From Candidatus Gastranaerophilales bacterium (GTDB lineage: Bacteria; Cyanobacteriota; Vampirovibrionia; Gastranaerophilales; Gastranaerophilaceae): a stretch of DNA of 16,574 bases. Every line of letters begins with the position of its first letter. Within the stretch, counting starts at the first letter, position 1. Positions 7,816-13,144 of the stretch are shown here, piece after piece. The notes under the pieces are model-generated. The model was not told where the DNA came from, did not search any database, and saw only the letters and a program-made list of their open reading frames with translations. The translations under genes were made by a program, and so were the position numbers. The stretch is from contig JAJQDG010000103.1 in the NCBI GenBank assembly GCA_021202305.1, positions 1 through 16,574 of the forward strand, in the 5' to 3' direction.

Positions 7816-8108
7816 CAATTAACTCCTGTGATATTTTTGAATGAATCGAGCTTCCCAAAGAAGGATGAATTATTCGCAAAACTCATTGATAAATCACCCT
7901 CTTTTACGGATTGAATATTGCCCATATCGCCATTTTTTATGCAATCGGCAATAACTACAGCAACAGAAGAAAAAATTTCATCCGTCAATTCACTGCGGTT
8001 AAGATAAGAAAGTATTTCATTTAATTTAGCTTCAATTTTAAGAACTAAAATCTCGTCACTTTCCTTGCCTAAAAGTTGCAAAACTGTTTCTGTTAAATCT
8101 TCTGACAT
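7815..8108 (-). CDS. Head-tail connector protein (gp6-like)
   Basis: The 97-residue, mostly helical protein carries 'NIQSVKEGDLSMSF' near its C-terminus, a pattern frequent in small head-tail connectors of HK97-type phages. The first two thirds are helices ('LTETVLQLLGKESDEILVLKIEAKLNEILSYL'). The gene follows the major capsid gene and overlaps the head-closure start. The ATG at 8108 lies 8 nt after AAAGG. A TTG two codons upstream (8114) is too close to that site, so I did not use it. Connectors normally bind a portal ring, yet no portal gene is seen in this window. Confidence 0.75.
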   Translation of the reverse strand: MSEDLTETVLQLLGKESDEILVLKIEAKLNEILSYLNRSELTDEIFSSVAVVIADCIKNGDMGNIQSVKEGDLSMSFANNSSFFGKLDSFKNITGVN

Positions 8109-8144
8109 ATTCAAAACCTTTCTCTTTGGTGCGCTCTAAAATTT

Positions 8145-8972
8145 TTATTCAGCCTCTGCAGTCTGATGAACATATACCGAGGCTTGTTTATTGTTTAAAA
8201 CGAAAGCATCATGGATTATTCTGCCTTCAATAAGGGAACCTGAAACGCCGGGGGGATTTGTATGGATTTTGTATTCACTCAATTTTACAGGGGCAACTAA
8301 TGCGCTCGGGTGAGTTACAATAAAATTAACATTTGAACTCAAATAGCTTGACGGCACAACCACAATCGGAACACCGTCAACTTTGCCTACCTGACCGTTG
8401 ATTGTAATTTCTTGACCTAAATCCGAATTTTTTATAAAAGTATCATCTAACTTTAAATACTTATAAAATGAAGGTGAAATGAGTGCAATTCTGCCAACCA
8501 AAGGAACTAAACTATCGGAAAGTGTTTCCATTGCGGTCAAAAATTGTTCATAGGCATTTGATTTTGTTGTTGAAGAAACTTCACTGGCGCCTGCACTTTC
8601 GATTAATTTTGAAATACGATAGATATCAATTTCAGGTACGACAACCTCATCAAGCTGGCGCCTTAAAGCAGCGCCTGCGCTTTTTGTGCCTTCCTGGCTC
8701 AGTTCATAAAGTTTATCTATTGTAAATGTAAAGGCTTTGTCCTGAGTAAGAGTCAAAGATTGGACACTGTCTGTAAGTTCAGATGGTGTACCGTATCTTT
8801 GGGTTCCCGATTTAGTATAATCGTTAAGAGATGTTGTATCTATTGAATAAATTTTAACAGTATCAACGCCTGTCCAGTCGTAGTCTTTATTGATTAAAGC
8901 TTCGGTTAAAGAGCCTGCCGTAAACCTTTCATCAACTTTTTGTGAGTACTTTTCCGCTAAATTTTCTGTCAT
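8145..8972 (-). CDS. Major capsid protein
   Basis: The 275-residue protein follows closely the capsid pattern I know from gut Firmicutes-type phages: 'LAEKYSQKVDERFTAGSLT' (5-23), 'NKDYDWTGVDTVKIYSI' (28-44), 'YGTPSELTDSVQ' (60-71), 'LTQDKAFTFTIDK' (75-87), then 'PEIDIYRISKL' (113-123). The C-terminal half has strand patterns ending in 'IIHDAFVLNNKQASVYVH'. It forms the icosahedral shell. It follows a scaffold-like gene and has no fused delta domain or nearby protease. The ribosome site is AAAGGA. Its presence argues against a simple capsid-free tailocin. Confidence 0.88.
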   Translation of the reverse strand: MTENLAEKYSQKVDERFTAGSLTEALINKDYDWTGVDTVKIYSIDTTSLNDYTKSGTQRYGTPSELTDSVQSLTLTQDKAFTFTIDKLYELSQEGTKSAGAALRRQLDEVVVPEIDIYRISKLIESAGASEVSSTTKSNAYEQFLTAMETLSDSLVPLVGRIALISPSFYKYLKLDDTFIKNSDLGQEITINGQVGKVDGVPIVVVPSSYLSSNVNFIVTHPSALVAPVKLSEYKIHTNPPGVSGSLIEGRIIHDAFVLNNKQASVYVHQTAEAE

Positions 8973-8987
8973 TTTGTTTTCCTTTCT

Positions 8988-9425
8988 TTATAGTTTGTTT
9001 GAGTCAAAACCGTCAATAAATGCGTCATAATCCGCAGCTTTTCCTGAACTTAACGGCAATGGTGCATCAATGTAATTTTTTAAAATTTCTTTTTTTACAT
9101 CTTCAATATAGTCTTTTAAAACCGCAATTCTTTCTTTTGTCATTTCTTCATTTGAAGGAACAAGAACAAGCTCTAAAGCAGAAGAATCAAGTCCTGACTG
9201 AGAAAGAAGTTCAAGCGTATTTTCTTTTTGTTTTGCAATCATGCATTCTTTTTCTTTTTGCAAATACTTTTCTTTAAGCTCGGAAATTTCTTTTTTTGCA
9301 AGTGCAAGCTCAAGTTCTTTGTTCTGCTCGGCTTTCGGCTCAGGATTTTCATCATGTTCAATCGTTTCTTTGATTTGAACTTGTTTTTGTTCGATTGTAT
9401 ACAAATTTTCGTTTTCGGTATCCAT
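8988..9425 (-). CDS. Capsid scaffolding protein candidate (DUF4355-like)
   Basis: The 145-residue, charged protein is dominated by a long coiled coil (about residues 35-75, Glu/Lys-rich), then 'TLELLSQSGLDSSALELVLV', a helix, and a C-terminal 'DAPLPLSSGKAADYDAF' tail. This is the typical layout of small scaffolds directly before the major capsid gene. Scaffolds guide capsid assembly and are then removed. I chose the ATG at 9425, because AGGGAGG lies 5 nt before it; the frame continues upstream to 9464 without a ribosome site. The upstream neighbour would normally be a portal or protease, but here it is a small ribbon-helix-helix-like gene. Confidence 0.75.
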   Translation of the reverse strand: MDTENENLYTIEQKQVQIKETIEHDENPEPKAEQNKELELALAKKEISELKEKYLQKEKECMIAKQKENTLELLSQSGLDSSALELVLVPSNEEMTKERIAVLKDYIEDVKKEILKNYIDAPLPLSSGKAADYDAFIDGFDSNKL

Positions 9426-9464
9426 TAAGACCTCCCTTTCTTTTAATCCTGCGATGTATACCAC

Positions 9465-9656
9465 CTATTTTTTATTATAGCTATTGTAAAATCCGGCATT
9501 TTTAATCACCTTAAAACCCGCCTTGGGAGTGATTTTGCAGGCGAAAATAATTGTATTTAAAATTTCGTTTTTTGAGAGTTTTTTCCTTCTTGAAGTTTCT
9601 TCCAGCCATAAATAAGCCGAAATAGGCAAAGTTGCGCTAAAATTCACATATTCCAT
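9465..9656 (-). CDS. Small ribbon-helix-helix-like protein at the head of the structural operon
   Basis: The 63-residue product starts with a strand-like 'VNFSATLP' (4-11), then helix 'ISAYLWLEETSRRKK' (12-26) and helix 'SKNEILNTIIF' (28-38). This beta-alpha-alpha layout fits Arc/MetJ-type ribbon-helix-helix DNA-binding proteins. The ATG at 9656 follows AAAGGA at 7 nt spacing. The frame runs upstream to 9785, but no earlier start has a ribosome site. It is the first gene after the candidate promoter and sits where phage packaging genes would be expected. It may regulate this operon, perhaps through the dyad at 9738-9753. The function is inferred from predicted fold only; a small virion protein is also possible. 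Confidence 0.6.
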   Translation of the reverse strand: MEYVNFSATLPISAYLWLEETSRRKKLSKNEILNTIIFACKITPKAGFKVIKNAGFYNSYNKK

Positions 9657-9709
9657 ATTTAATTCCTTTAAAATTTCAACTAAAATATGGTAATAAATAG
9701 TAAGCCTGA

Positions 9710-9722
9710 CGGATATTAACCG
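9710..9722. promoter_or_regulatory. Weak dyad near predicted transcription start
   Basis: The bases CGGATATTAACCG form a 13-bp imperfect dyad (5 of 6 pairs) next to the predicted start of the phage operon transcript. It may be a second operator half, but a dyad this short arises easily by chance. Confidence 0.2.
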
Positions 9723-9731
9723 ACATGCTGA

Positions 9732-9760
9732 TTTATATTGCCCAATCGGACAAATAACAA
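9732..9760 (-). promoter_or_regulatory. Candidate promoter of the phage structural operon
   Basis: On the minus strand TTGTTA (9755-9760) and TATAAA (9732-9737) are spaced by exactly 17 bp, so each element has 4-5 matches to sigma-70 consensus. It lies about 75 nt upstream of the ribbon-helix-helix gene, the first gene of the operon. No other promoter is needed up to position 1, since all gaps there are under 40 nt. Confidence 0.45.
9738..9753. promoter_or_regulatory. Candidate operator dyad inside the promoter spacer
   Basis: TTGCCCAATCGGACAA is an imperfect inverted repeat (TTG-x-CC / GG-x-CAA, one mismatch) that fills the spacer between the -35 and -10 elements. A repressor bound here would block the promoter. 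The binding protein is unknown; the small ribbon-helix-helix-like product is one candidate. Confidence 0.35.
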
Positions 9761-9819
9761 TAAAAAAAGAGAAAAATACGGACAAAAAGAAAAACAGTTA
9801 ATAATTCTTCACAAAGTGT

Positions 9820-9848
9820 TTGCAAATTACCATAAAATGGGGTATAGT
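9820..9848 (+). promoter_or_regulatory. Candidate plus-strand promoter for a short RNA
   Basis: TTGCAA (9820-9825) and TATAGT (9843-9848) are separated by 17 bp, matching sigma-70 consensus at 4 and 5 of 6 positions. It points away from the phage promoter (divergent). Transcription would start near 9855. Confidence 0.45.
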
Positions 9849-9854
9849 ATTACT

Positions 9855-9905
9855 GTTGTTAATGCTTCGGATAGTATGCGAATGGGTAGAAATACCCTTT
9901 TTTTT
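9855..9905 (+). ncRNA. Candidate ~50-nt small RNA
   Basis: A promoter-like pair ends at 9848 and a clean intrinsic terminator begins at 9884, leaving a transcript of about 50 nt with no convincing ORF or ribosome site. It is the only plus-strand transcription unit I can support in the window. It lies between the phage operon promoter and the host genes, so it may belong to the phage or to the host. No known RNA family was recognised. The exact ends are estimates. Confidence 0.4.
9884..9905 (+). terminator. Intrinsic terminator, plus strand
   Basis: A GGGTA/TACCC stem (9884-9888 with 9893-9897) closes a GAAA tetraloop and is followed by eight T residues (9898-9905). This is a textbook rho-independent terminator. 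It works on the plus strand only; on the minus strand no T-run follows the stem. Confidence 0.75.
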
Positions 9906-9928
9906 CATCATTTTTTATTACTGTTTAA

Positions 9929-9961
9929 ATTATCATAAAGCAGTTTTGCTCAAATGATAAT
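9929..9961. repeat. 33-nt imperfect inverted repeat in the intergenic region
   Basis: Outer arms ATTATCAT and ATGATAAT (8 bp, perfect) surround an inner 4-bp stem AGCA/TGCT with a GTTT loop, separated by an asymmetric AA/CAA internal loop. No T-run follows on either strand, so it is not a standard terminator. It could be a protein-binding site, an RNA-processing hairpin or an attachment-site remnant. Confidence 0.4.
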
Positions 9962-10052
9962 CTGACAGCTGAGTTTGCAGAAAAAAACAAAACTTTTCCT
10001 ATAAACTCCGGCACTTATAAATAAATTCATTAATCAAAAAGGGAAGATATTT

Positions 10053-10112
10053 ATGGCTTATTTAATCAAAACCAAATCGCAAAGCGGCTCAAGTACGTTT
10101 TATACGGCGTAA
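10053..10112 (+). other. Short plus-strand reading frame (19 codons), possible gene remnant
   Basis: An ATG at 10053 lies 6-7 nt after GGGAAG and opens 19 codons (starting MAYLIKTKS) before a TAA. The N-terminus resembles those of some tyrosine recombinases and transposases ('MAY-x-K-K'), but this is too short to decide. The frame stays open for some codons after the TAA, which would fit a decayed 5' end of a gene. A peptide gene or chance are equally possible. The rest of the 498-bp gap holds only the elements listed separately. Confidence 0.2.
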
Positions 10113-10154
10113 TTTGTGCTTAAATCAAAATTATTTATGTGTTTTTTATCTGTT

Positions 10155-10619
10155 TTAAAACCAAACAGCGTTTTTGAAGTTTAGCGCCCCTGCAATTGAC
10201 ATAATGAATATTATAAGAAAAACAAAAAATAATAATCCCGCGAAACCTTTTTGAACGTCAGGAAAAGTAAGGTTTTTTGCACGATTTAATTTTTTAGTTT
10301 CTTGAAATTCCTTGTTGTAAGGGGATTCTGGCAATTTTGTTTCAAGATATTCAAGAACTTTGGAATATTTTATTTTAATCAGCACCTGATAGGAGTCAAT
10401 ATTCAGCCACCACAATATCGACACGGCAATACCGAAAGCCGCCGTAACAATTAAAGGAATAAGTCCCGGAGAAAGTGCATAGAAAACATAAGTAGCAGTC
10501 AAAAGTGCAAAAGCAAATACAAAATAAAATCTGTTCGTGGCAAAATGTCTGTCAATAAAATTCTCTTTAGCTTCGCTATATACCTTGTATTGACCCAAAA
10601 TTAATTCTTTATCTTCCAT
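10155..10619 (-). CDS. RipA-like small integral membrane protein
   Basis: The 154-residue protein has a soluble N-terminus (1-29), two adjacent membrane helices (about 31-49 and 51-72), a cytoplasmic middle, and a third hydrophobic segment (about 125-146). The central 'WWLNIDSYQVL' followed by 'KYSKVLEYLETKLPESPY' (84-101) matches the W-x-x-I-x-SY...AK-x-VI-x-x-E-LP-x-x-P pattern I know from RipA-family octameric membrane proteins. Their biochemical role is not settled; the Francisella member affects intracellular growth. It has its own candidate promoter and a weak AAGAGA ribosome site. It lies between rpiB and the phage module, so it could be host cargo or a boundary gene. Confidence 0.6.
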   Translation of the reverse strand: MEDKELILGQYKVYSEAKENFIDRHFATNRFYFVFAFALLTATYVFYALSPGLIPLIVTAAFGIAVSILWWLNIDSYQVLIKIKYSKVLEYLETKLPESPYNKEFQETKKLNRAKNLTFPDVQKGFAGLLFFVFLIIFIMSIAGALNFKNAVWF

Positions 10620-10649
10620 TTTGTTTCTTTCTCTTAAATATACGAGTTA

Positions 10650-10678
10650 AGTATAGAAAAAACGCAAATCATAATCAA
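10650..10678 (-). promoter_or_regulatory. Candidate promoter of the RipA-like gene
   Basis: On the minus strand TTGATT (10673-10678) and TATACT (10650-10655) have a 17-bp spacer and lie about 31 nt upstream of the start codon, just after the rpiB stop. Confidence 0.5.
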
Positions 10679-10684
10679 GTTTTT

Positions 10685-11113
10685 TTACTCGATCATATCA
10701 ACCCGTCTTTTGTGCCTGCCTCCTTCAAAACCTGTTTTCAGCCACATGTCGACAATATCTAAAGCTAAGTGTTCGCCTATAACTCTTTCACCCAAACAAA
10801 GGATATTTGCATTATTGTGCGCTCTTGAAACACGCGCGGAATATGTATTTTCAAGCGCTACAGCTCTTATCCCGCGAATTTTATTTGCGGCAAGTTCCAT
10901 ACCGAGTCCTGTTCCGCAGACTAAAATCCCCTTGTCGCATTTGCCCTGTGCAACCTCATTAGCAACAGCCTTCGCTATAATAGGATAATCGCAGGCTTCC
11001 TTTGTGTAAATGCCGACATCTACAAATTCTATTCCATGTGCTTTTAAATAATCTTTTATTGTTTCTTTAAGATTAAAACCGCCATGATCGGACCCGATTG
11101 CTATTTTATCCAT
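10685..11113 (-). CDS. rpiB: Ribose-5-phosphate isomerase B
   Basis: RpiB interconverts ribose 5-phosphate and ribulose 5-phosphate in the non-oxidative pentose phosphate pathway. The 142-residue length is normal. Key residues are visible: 'GSDHGGF' (7-13) with D9/H10, 'CGTGLG' (66-71) with the catalytic-base Cys66 and Thr68, 'IRAV', and 'AHNNANILCLG' (98-108) with His99, plus the C-terminal 'GGRHKRRV' phosphate-binding stretch. An alternative such as allose-6-phosphate isomerase or a LacA/B subunit is less likely given the intact motifs and no sugar operon nearby. It has a GGGAG ribosome site and its own promoter, separating it from the upstream operon. Confidence 0.95.
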   Translation of the reverse strand: MDKIAIGSDHGGFNLKETIKDYLKAHGIEFVDVGIYTKEACDYPIIAKAVANEVAQGKCDKGILVCGTGLGMELAANKIRGIRAVALENTYSARVSRAHNNANILCLGERVIGEHLALDIVDMWLKTGFEGGRHKRRVDMIE

Positions 11114-11141
11114 GTTTCACTCCCAAAACTGCTATTTCACA

Positions 11142-11170
11142 ATGATATATCATATTGCCCCGTTTGGCAA
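11142..11170 (-). promoter_or_regulatory. Candidate rpiB promoter with overlapping dyads
   Basis: On the minus strand TTGCCA (11165-11170, 5/6) and TATCAT (11142-11147, 5/6) are 17 bp apart, about 28 nt upstream of the rpiB start codon. A perfect 12-bp palindrome, ATGATATATCAT (11142-11153), covers the -10. A 6-bp inverted repeat, ATTGCC/GGCAAT (11154-11171), covers the spacer and -35. Confidence 0.5.
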
Positions 11171-11186
11171 TTGTCTTTTAATAAAA

Positions 11187-12068
11187 TTATACAAATTCCT
11201 TTATGGCGTTTGGTATAAAATTTAATAAATCCGAAGCTAAAACAGAATATTCGGTAAGTTTTACAGAAGCCAGCATGCCGGCAAGCCCGTGAAGATAAAC
11301 TGCAAGAACAGAGGCATCTTCAAGTTTGACCCCCTGGGCTGCAAAACCTGCTATCATCCCGCATAAAACATCACCGCTGCCCGCATGAGCCAATGACGAA
11401 TTACCTGTAGTGTTCACGAATGTATTTCCGTTAGGTATTGCAATAACTGTTTCATGACCCTTTAAAACTACAATGCAGTCAAGCTGCTTGCAAGCATAAT
11501 CAGCCCATTTAATTCTATCCTGCTGTATGGTGCTGACACTTATTTTAATCAAACGGGATAATTCGGCGGGGTGAGGAGTAATTACCGAATTCAAAGGTAT
11601 AATCGGTTTTTGCATCAAAGATAAAATATTAATTGCATCCGCATCTATTACAATCGGAACAGGTGAAGCCGTATAGGTTTCCAAAAATTTTTCTAAAAAA
11701 GCCTTAACGGGAGGTAAAGTCGTAAGCCCGCAGCCGATTGAAACAGCGGACGGAGTTTTAAGATTTTGAATGTATTTTAAGGCGTTTTTAGGTATACACC
11801 CCTGCTCGCTGAACCCCAAATCAATAAAAGTAATGTCCGGCGAAAATGAAGCTATTTGCTGAATGACGTCGGTTTCGGATGCCAAACGTACAACACCCGC
11901 GCCGCACCTCAGCGCAGCTAATGAGCTTAATACGGCGGCGCCTGAATAAAAAACCGAGCCTGCAATATTTAAAACCGTACCAAATGTACCTTTATTTGAA
12001 TTTTGAGCTCTTTCAGGTAAGAGCTTTTTTACATATTCTTTGTCAATTCTAATTGCATTTGTATCCAT
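11187..12068 (-). CDS. nnrD: ADP/ATP-dependent NAD(P)H-hydrate dehydratase
   Basis: This ribokinase-fold enzyme repairs hydrated NADH/NADPH (NADHX, NADPHX) back to the active cofactor at the expense of a nucleotide. The 293-residue protein is the stand-alone C-terminal YjeF domain; no NnrE epimerase half is fused or adjacent. Visible motifs: 'KGTFGTVLNIAGS' (26-38), 'YSGAAVLSSLAALRCGAGVV' (41-60), 'IDADAIN' (141-147), 'TPHPAEL' (164-170), 'VLKGHETVIA' (201-210) and the active-site 'AHAGSGDVL' (227-235) with D233. It follows trmL by 9 nt and is the last gene of the operon. No clear terminator follows, so rpiB may also receive readthrough. Confidence 0.93.
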   Translation of the reverse strand: MDTNAIRIDKEYVKKLLPERAQNSNKGTFGTVLNIAGSVFYSGAAVLSSLAALRCGAGVVRLASETDVIQQIASFSPDITFIDLGFSEQGCIPKNALKYIQNLKTPSAVSIGCGLTTLPPVKAFLEKFLETYTASPVPIVIDADAINILSLMQKPIIPLNSVITPHPAELSRLIKISVSTIQQDRIKWADYACKQLDCIVVLKGHETVIAIPNGNTFVNTTGNSSLAHAGSGDVLCGMIAGFAAQGVKLEDASVLAVYLHGLAGMLASVKLTEYSVLASDLLNFIPNAIKEFV

Positions 12069-12077
12069 TTTATTTCT

Positions 12078-12548
12078 CTAAATTCCTCCAAAACAGCGAA
12101 TAGCTTCATACGCGCCAATTGCAACGCTGTTTGAAAGGTTTAAGCTTCTTAAACCTTCTTTCATTGGAATTGTAACACAGTTTCTTTTATATTTTTCAAG
12201 TAAAAAAGAAGGAAGCCCTCTTGTTTCAGGCCCGAAAATTAAAAAAGCACCCTTTTTGAAATCGGCAGCATAATACGATTTTTTGCTTTTTGTCGTAAAA
12301 AGATAATAGAAATTTTCAGATACAGGAAAATTATTTTCAAATTCTGAAAAATCAAGCAAATGCTCAACTTCAACCTTATCCCAATAATCAAGCCCCGATC
12401 GTTTTAGTTTTTTATCGGTTATATTAAATCCTAATCGTCCGATAAGAAATAATTTAGCTCCGATACAAGCGCAAAGTCTTGCAATATTTCCCGTATTTTG
12501 AGGAATTTCAGGCTCGAACAATACAATATTTAAGTATGCTTTATCCAT
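12078..12548 (-). CDS. trmL: tRNA (cytidine/uridine-34-2'-O)-methyltransferase
   Basis: TrmL uses S-adenosylmethionine to methylate the ribose of the wobble base in leucine tRNAs. The 156-residue length is that of TrmL, a minimal SPOUT enzyme without an extra RNA-binding domain. SPOUT motifs are clear: 'PQNTGNIARLC' (16-26), 'FGPETRGLP' (105-113) and 'IPM' with 'RSLNLSNSVAI' (134-144), which form the knotted cofactor site. It overlaps the pgsA-like stop by one base (TAATG). It is a housekeeping gene riding in a lipid operon; no functional link is apparent. Confidence 0.94.
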   Translation of the reverse strand: MDKAYLNIVLFEPEIPQNTGNIARLCACIGAKLFLIGRLGFNITDKKLKRSGLDYWDKVEVEHLLDFSEFENNFPVSENFYYLFTTKSKKSYYAADFKKGAFLIFGPETRGLPSFLLEKYKRNCVTIPMKEGLRSLNLSNSVAIGAYEAIRCFGGI

Positions 12549-13144
12549 TATTTTAAAAATCTCTTACTTTCAAAAATAACAGGAATTCCTCTAAGTACAC
12601 AAAATATAACCGCAATAATTGCGCATATAATTCCGGTTTGAAGAACAATCTCTTTATGGGGATATTCAAATCTGATATGCCCCAAAATTATCAGCAGAAA
12701 AGCTGCGGCCTTGCATAGGGCGTAAGTAAATCGCGAAAAATTTGAAGCTACGATAAATTTTGCAATTTTGCCCTGCATCATTGTTTTTTCTCCAAAAGGC
12801 GTATAACCCTTTTCAAGAGCAAGGCTTCTAAGACTGTCTGTTATTATGCCCCTTGTTAAAACTATAAGCGGCACTGTAACGTTCAGCCAGCCAAGCGCGC
12901 AAAAAACTACCCAGTAAATATTCTCTACAATTCTATCACCCATAATATCAAGAACAGCACCAAGTTTTGACGATTCATGGAATTTTCTTGCCACATAACC
13001 GTCAAGTCCGTCAAACCACATAACAAAAATTGTTAAAATAAAGGAAACATGTGCATAATAAGGCGCGCTGCCGGAACCGGTAAATAAAAGCCCCATAGCA
13101 ATAAATGCAAGAAAGATTCTGGATAATGTTATAATATTAGCCAT
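12548..13144 (-). CDS. pgsA: CDP-alcohol phosphatidyltransferase (PgsA-like)
   Basis: The family moves a phosphatidyl group from CDP-diacylglycerol to an alcohol in the inner membrane. Substrate here is most likely glycerol 3-phosphate (phosphatidylglycerophosphate synthase). The signature D-x2-DG-x2-AR-x8-G-x3-D-x3-D is perfect at residues 45-70, giving the metal-binding aspartates D45, D48, D66 and D70. Several hydrophobic segments fit six short membrane helices, and 198 residues is normal. Odd point: the later 'R-E-x2-x-S-x-LR' region reads 'RGIITDSLR', so the usual Glu is Gly; a different acceptor alcohol cannot be excluded. Its start lies inside the end of lpxB (8-nt overlap), indicating tight translational coupling. 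Confidence 0.8.
   Translation of the reverse strand: MANIITLSRIFLAFIAMGLLFTGSGSAPYYAHVSFILTIFVMWFDGLDGYVARKFHESSKLGAVLDIMGDRIVENIYWVVFCALGWLNVTVPLIVLTRGIITDSLRSLALEKGYTPFGEKTMMQGKIAKFIVASNFSRFTYALCKAAAFLLIILGHIRFEYPHKEIVLQTGIICAIIAVIFCVLRGIPVIFESKRFLK

Noticed and set aside
1..9656. Capsid-free R-type tailocin
   Set aside because: An intact major capsid gene, scaffold candidate and connector genes are present, so a pure tailocin does not fit the visible content, although missing packaging genes keep a domesticated particle possible.
9657..9785. 43-residue N-terminal extension of the ribbon-helix-helix-like gene
   Set aside because: The extension overlaps the candidate promoter and operator, has no ribosome site, and the internal ATG at 9656 has a strong AAAGGA at good spacing.
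9738..9938. Plus-strand 66-codon reading frame in the intergenic region
   Set aside because: It crosses the divergent promoter pair and the strong terminator at 9884-9905, has no ribosome site, and its Lys/Asn-rich then Phe-rich composition simply reflects AT-rich DNA.
10150..10168. CTGTTT/AAACAG hairpin as terminator of the RipA-like gene
   Set aside because: On the minus strand it is followed by an A-rich stretch, not T's, and it overlaps the stop codon. Only on the plus strand does a short T-run follow, and no supported transcript is there.
10710..10988. Plus-strand 92-codon frame opposite rpiB
   Set aside because: It is a shadow of the clearly identified rpiB gene on the opposite strand.
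11154..11171. Hairpin ATTGCC/GGCAAT after nnrD as a terminator
   Set aside because: No T-run follows on the minus strand and it overlaps the rpiB promoter; it is better read as part of that promoter region.
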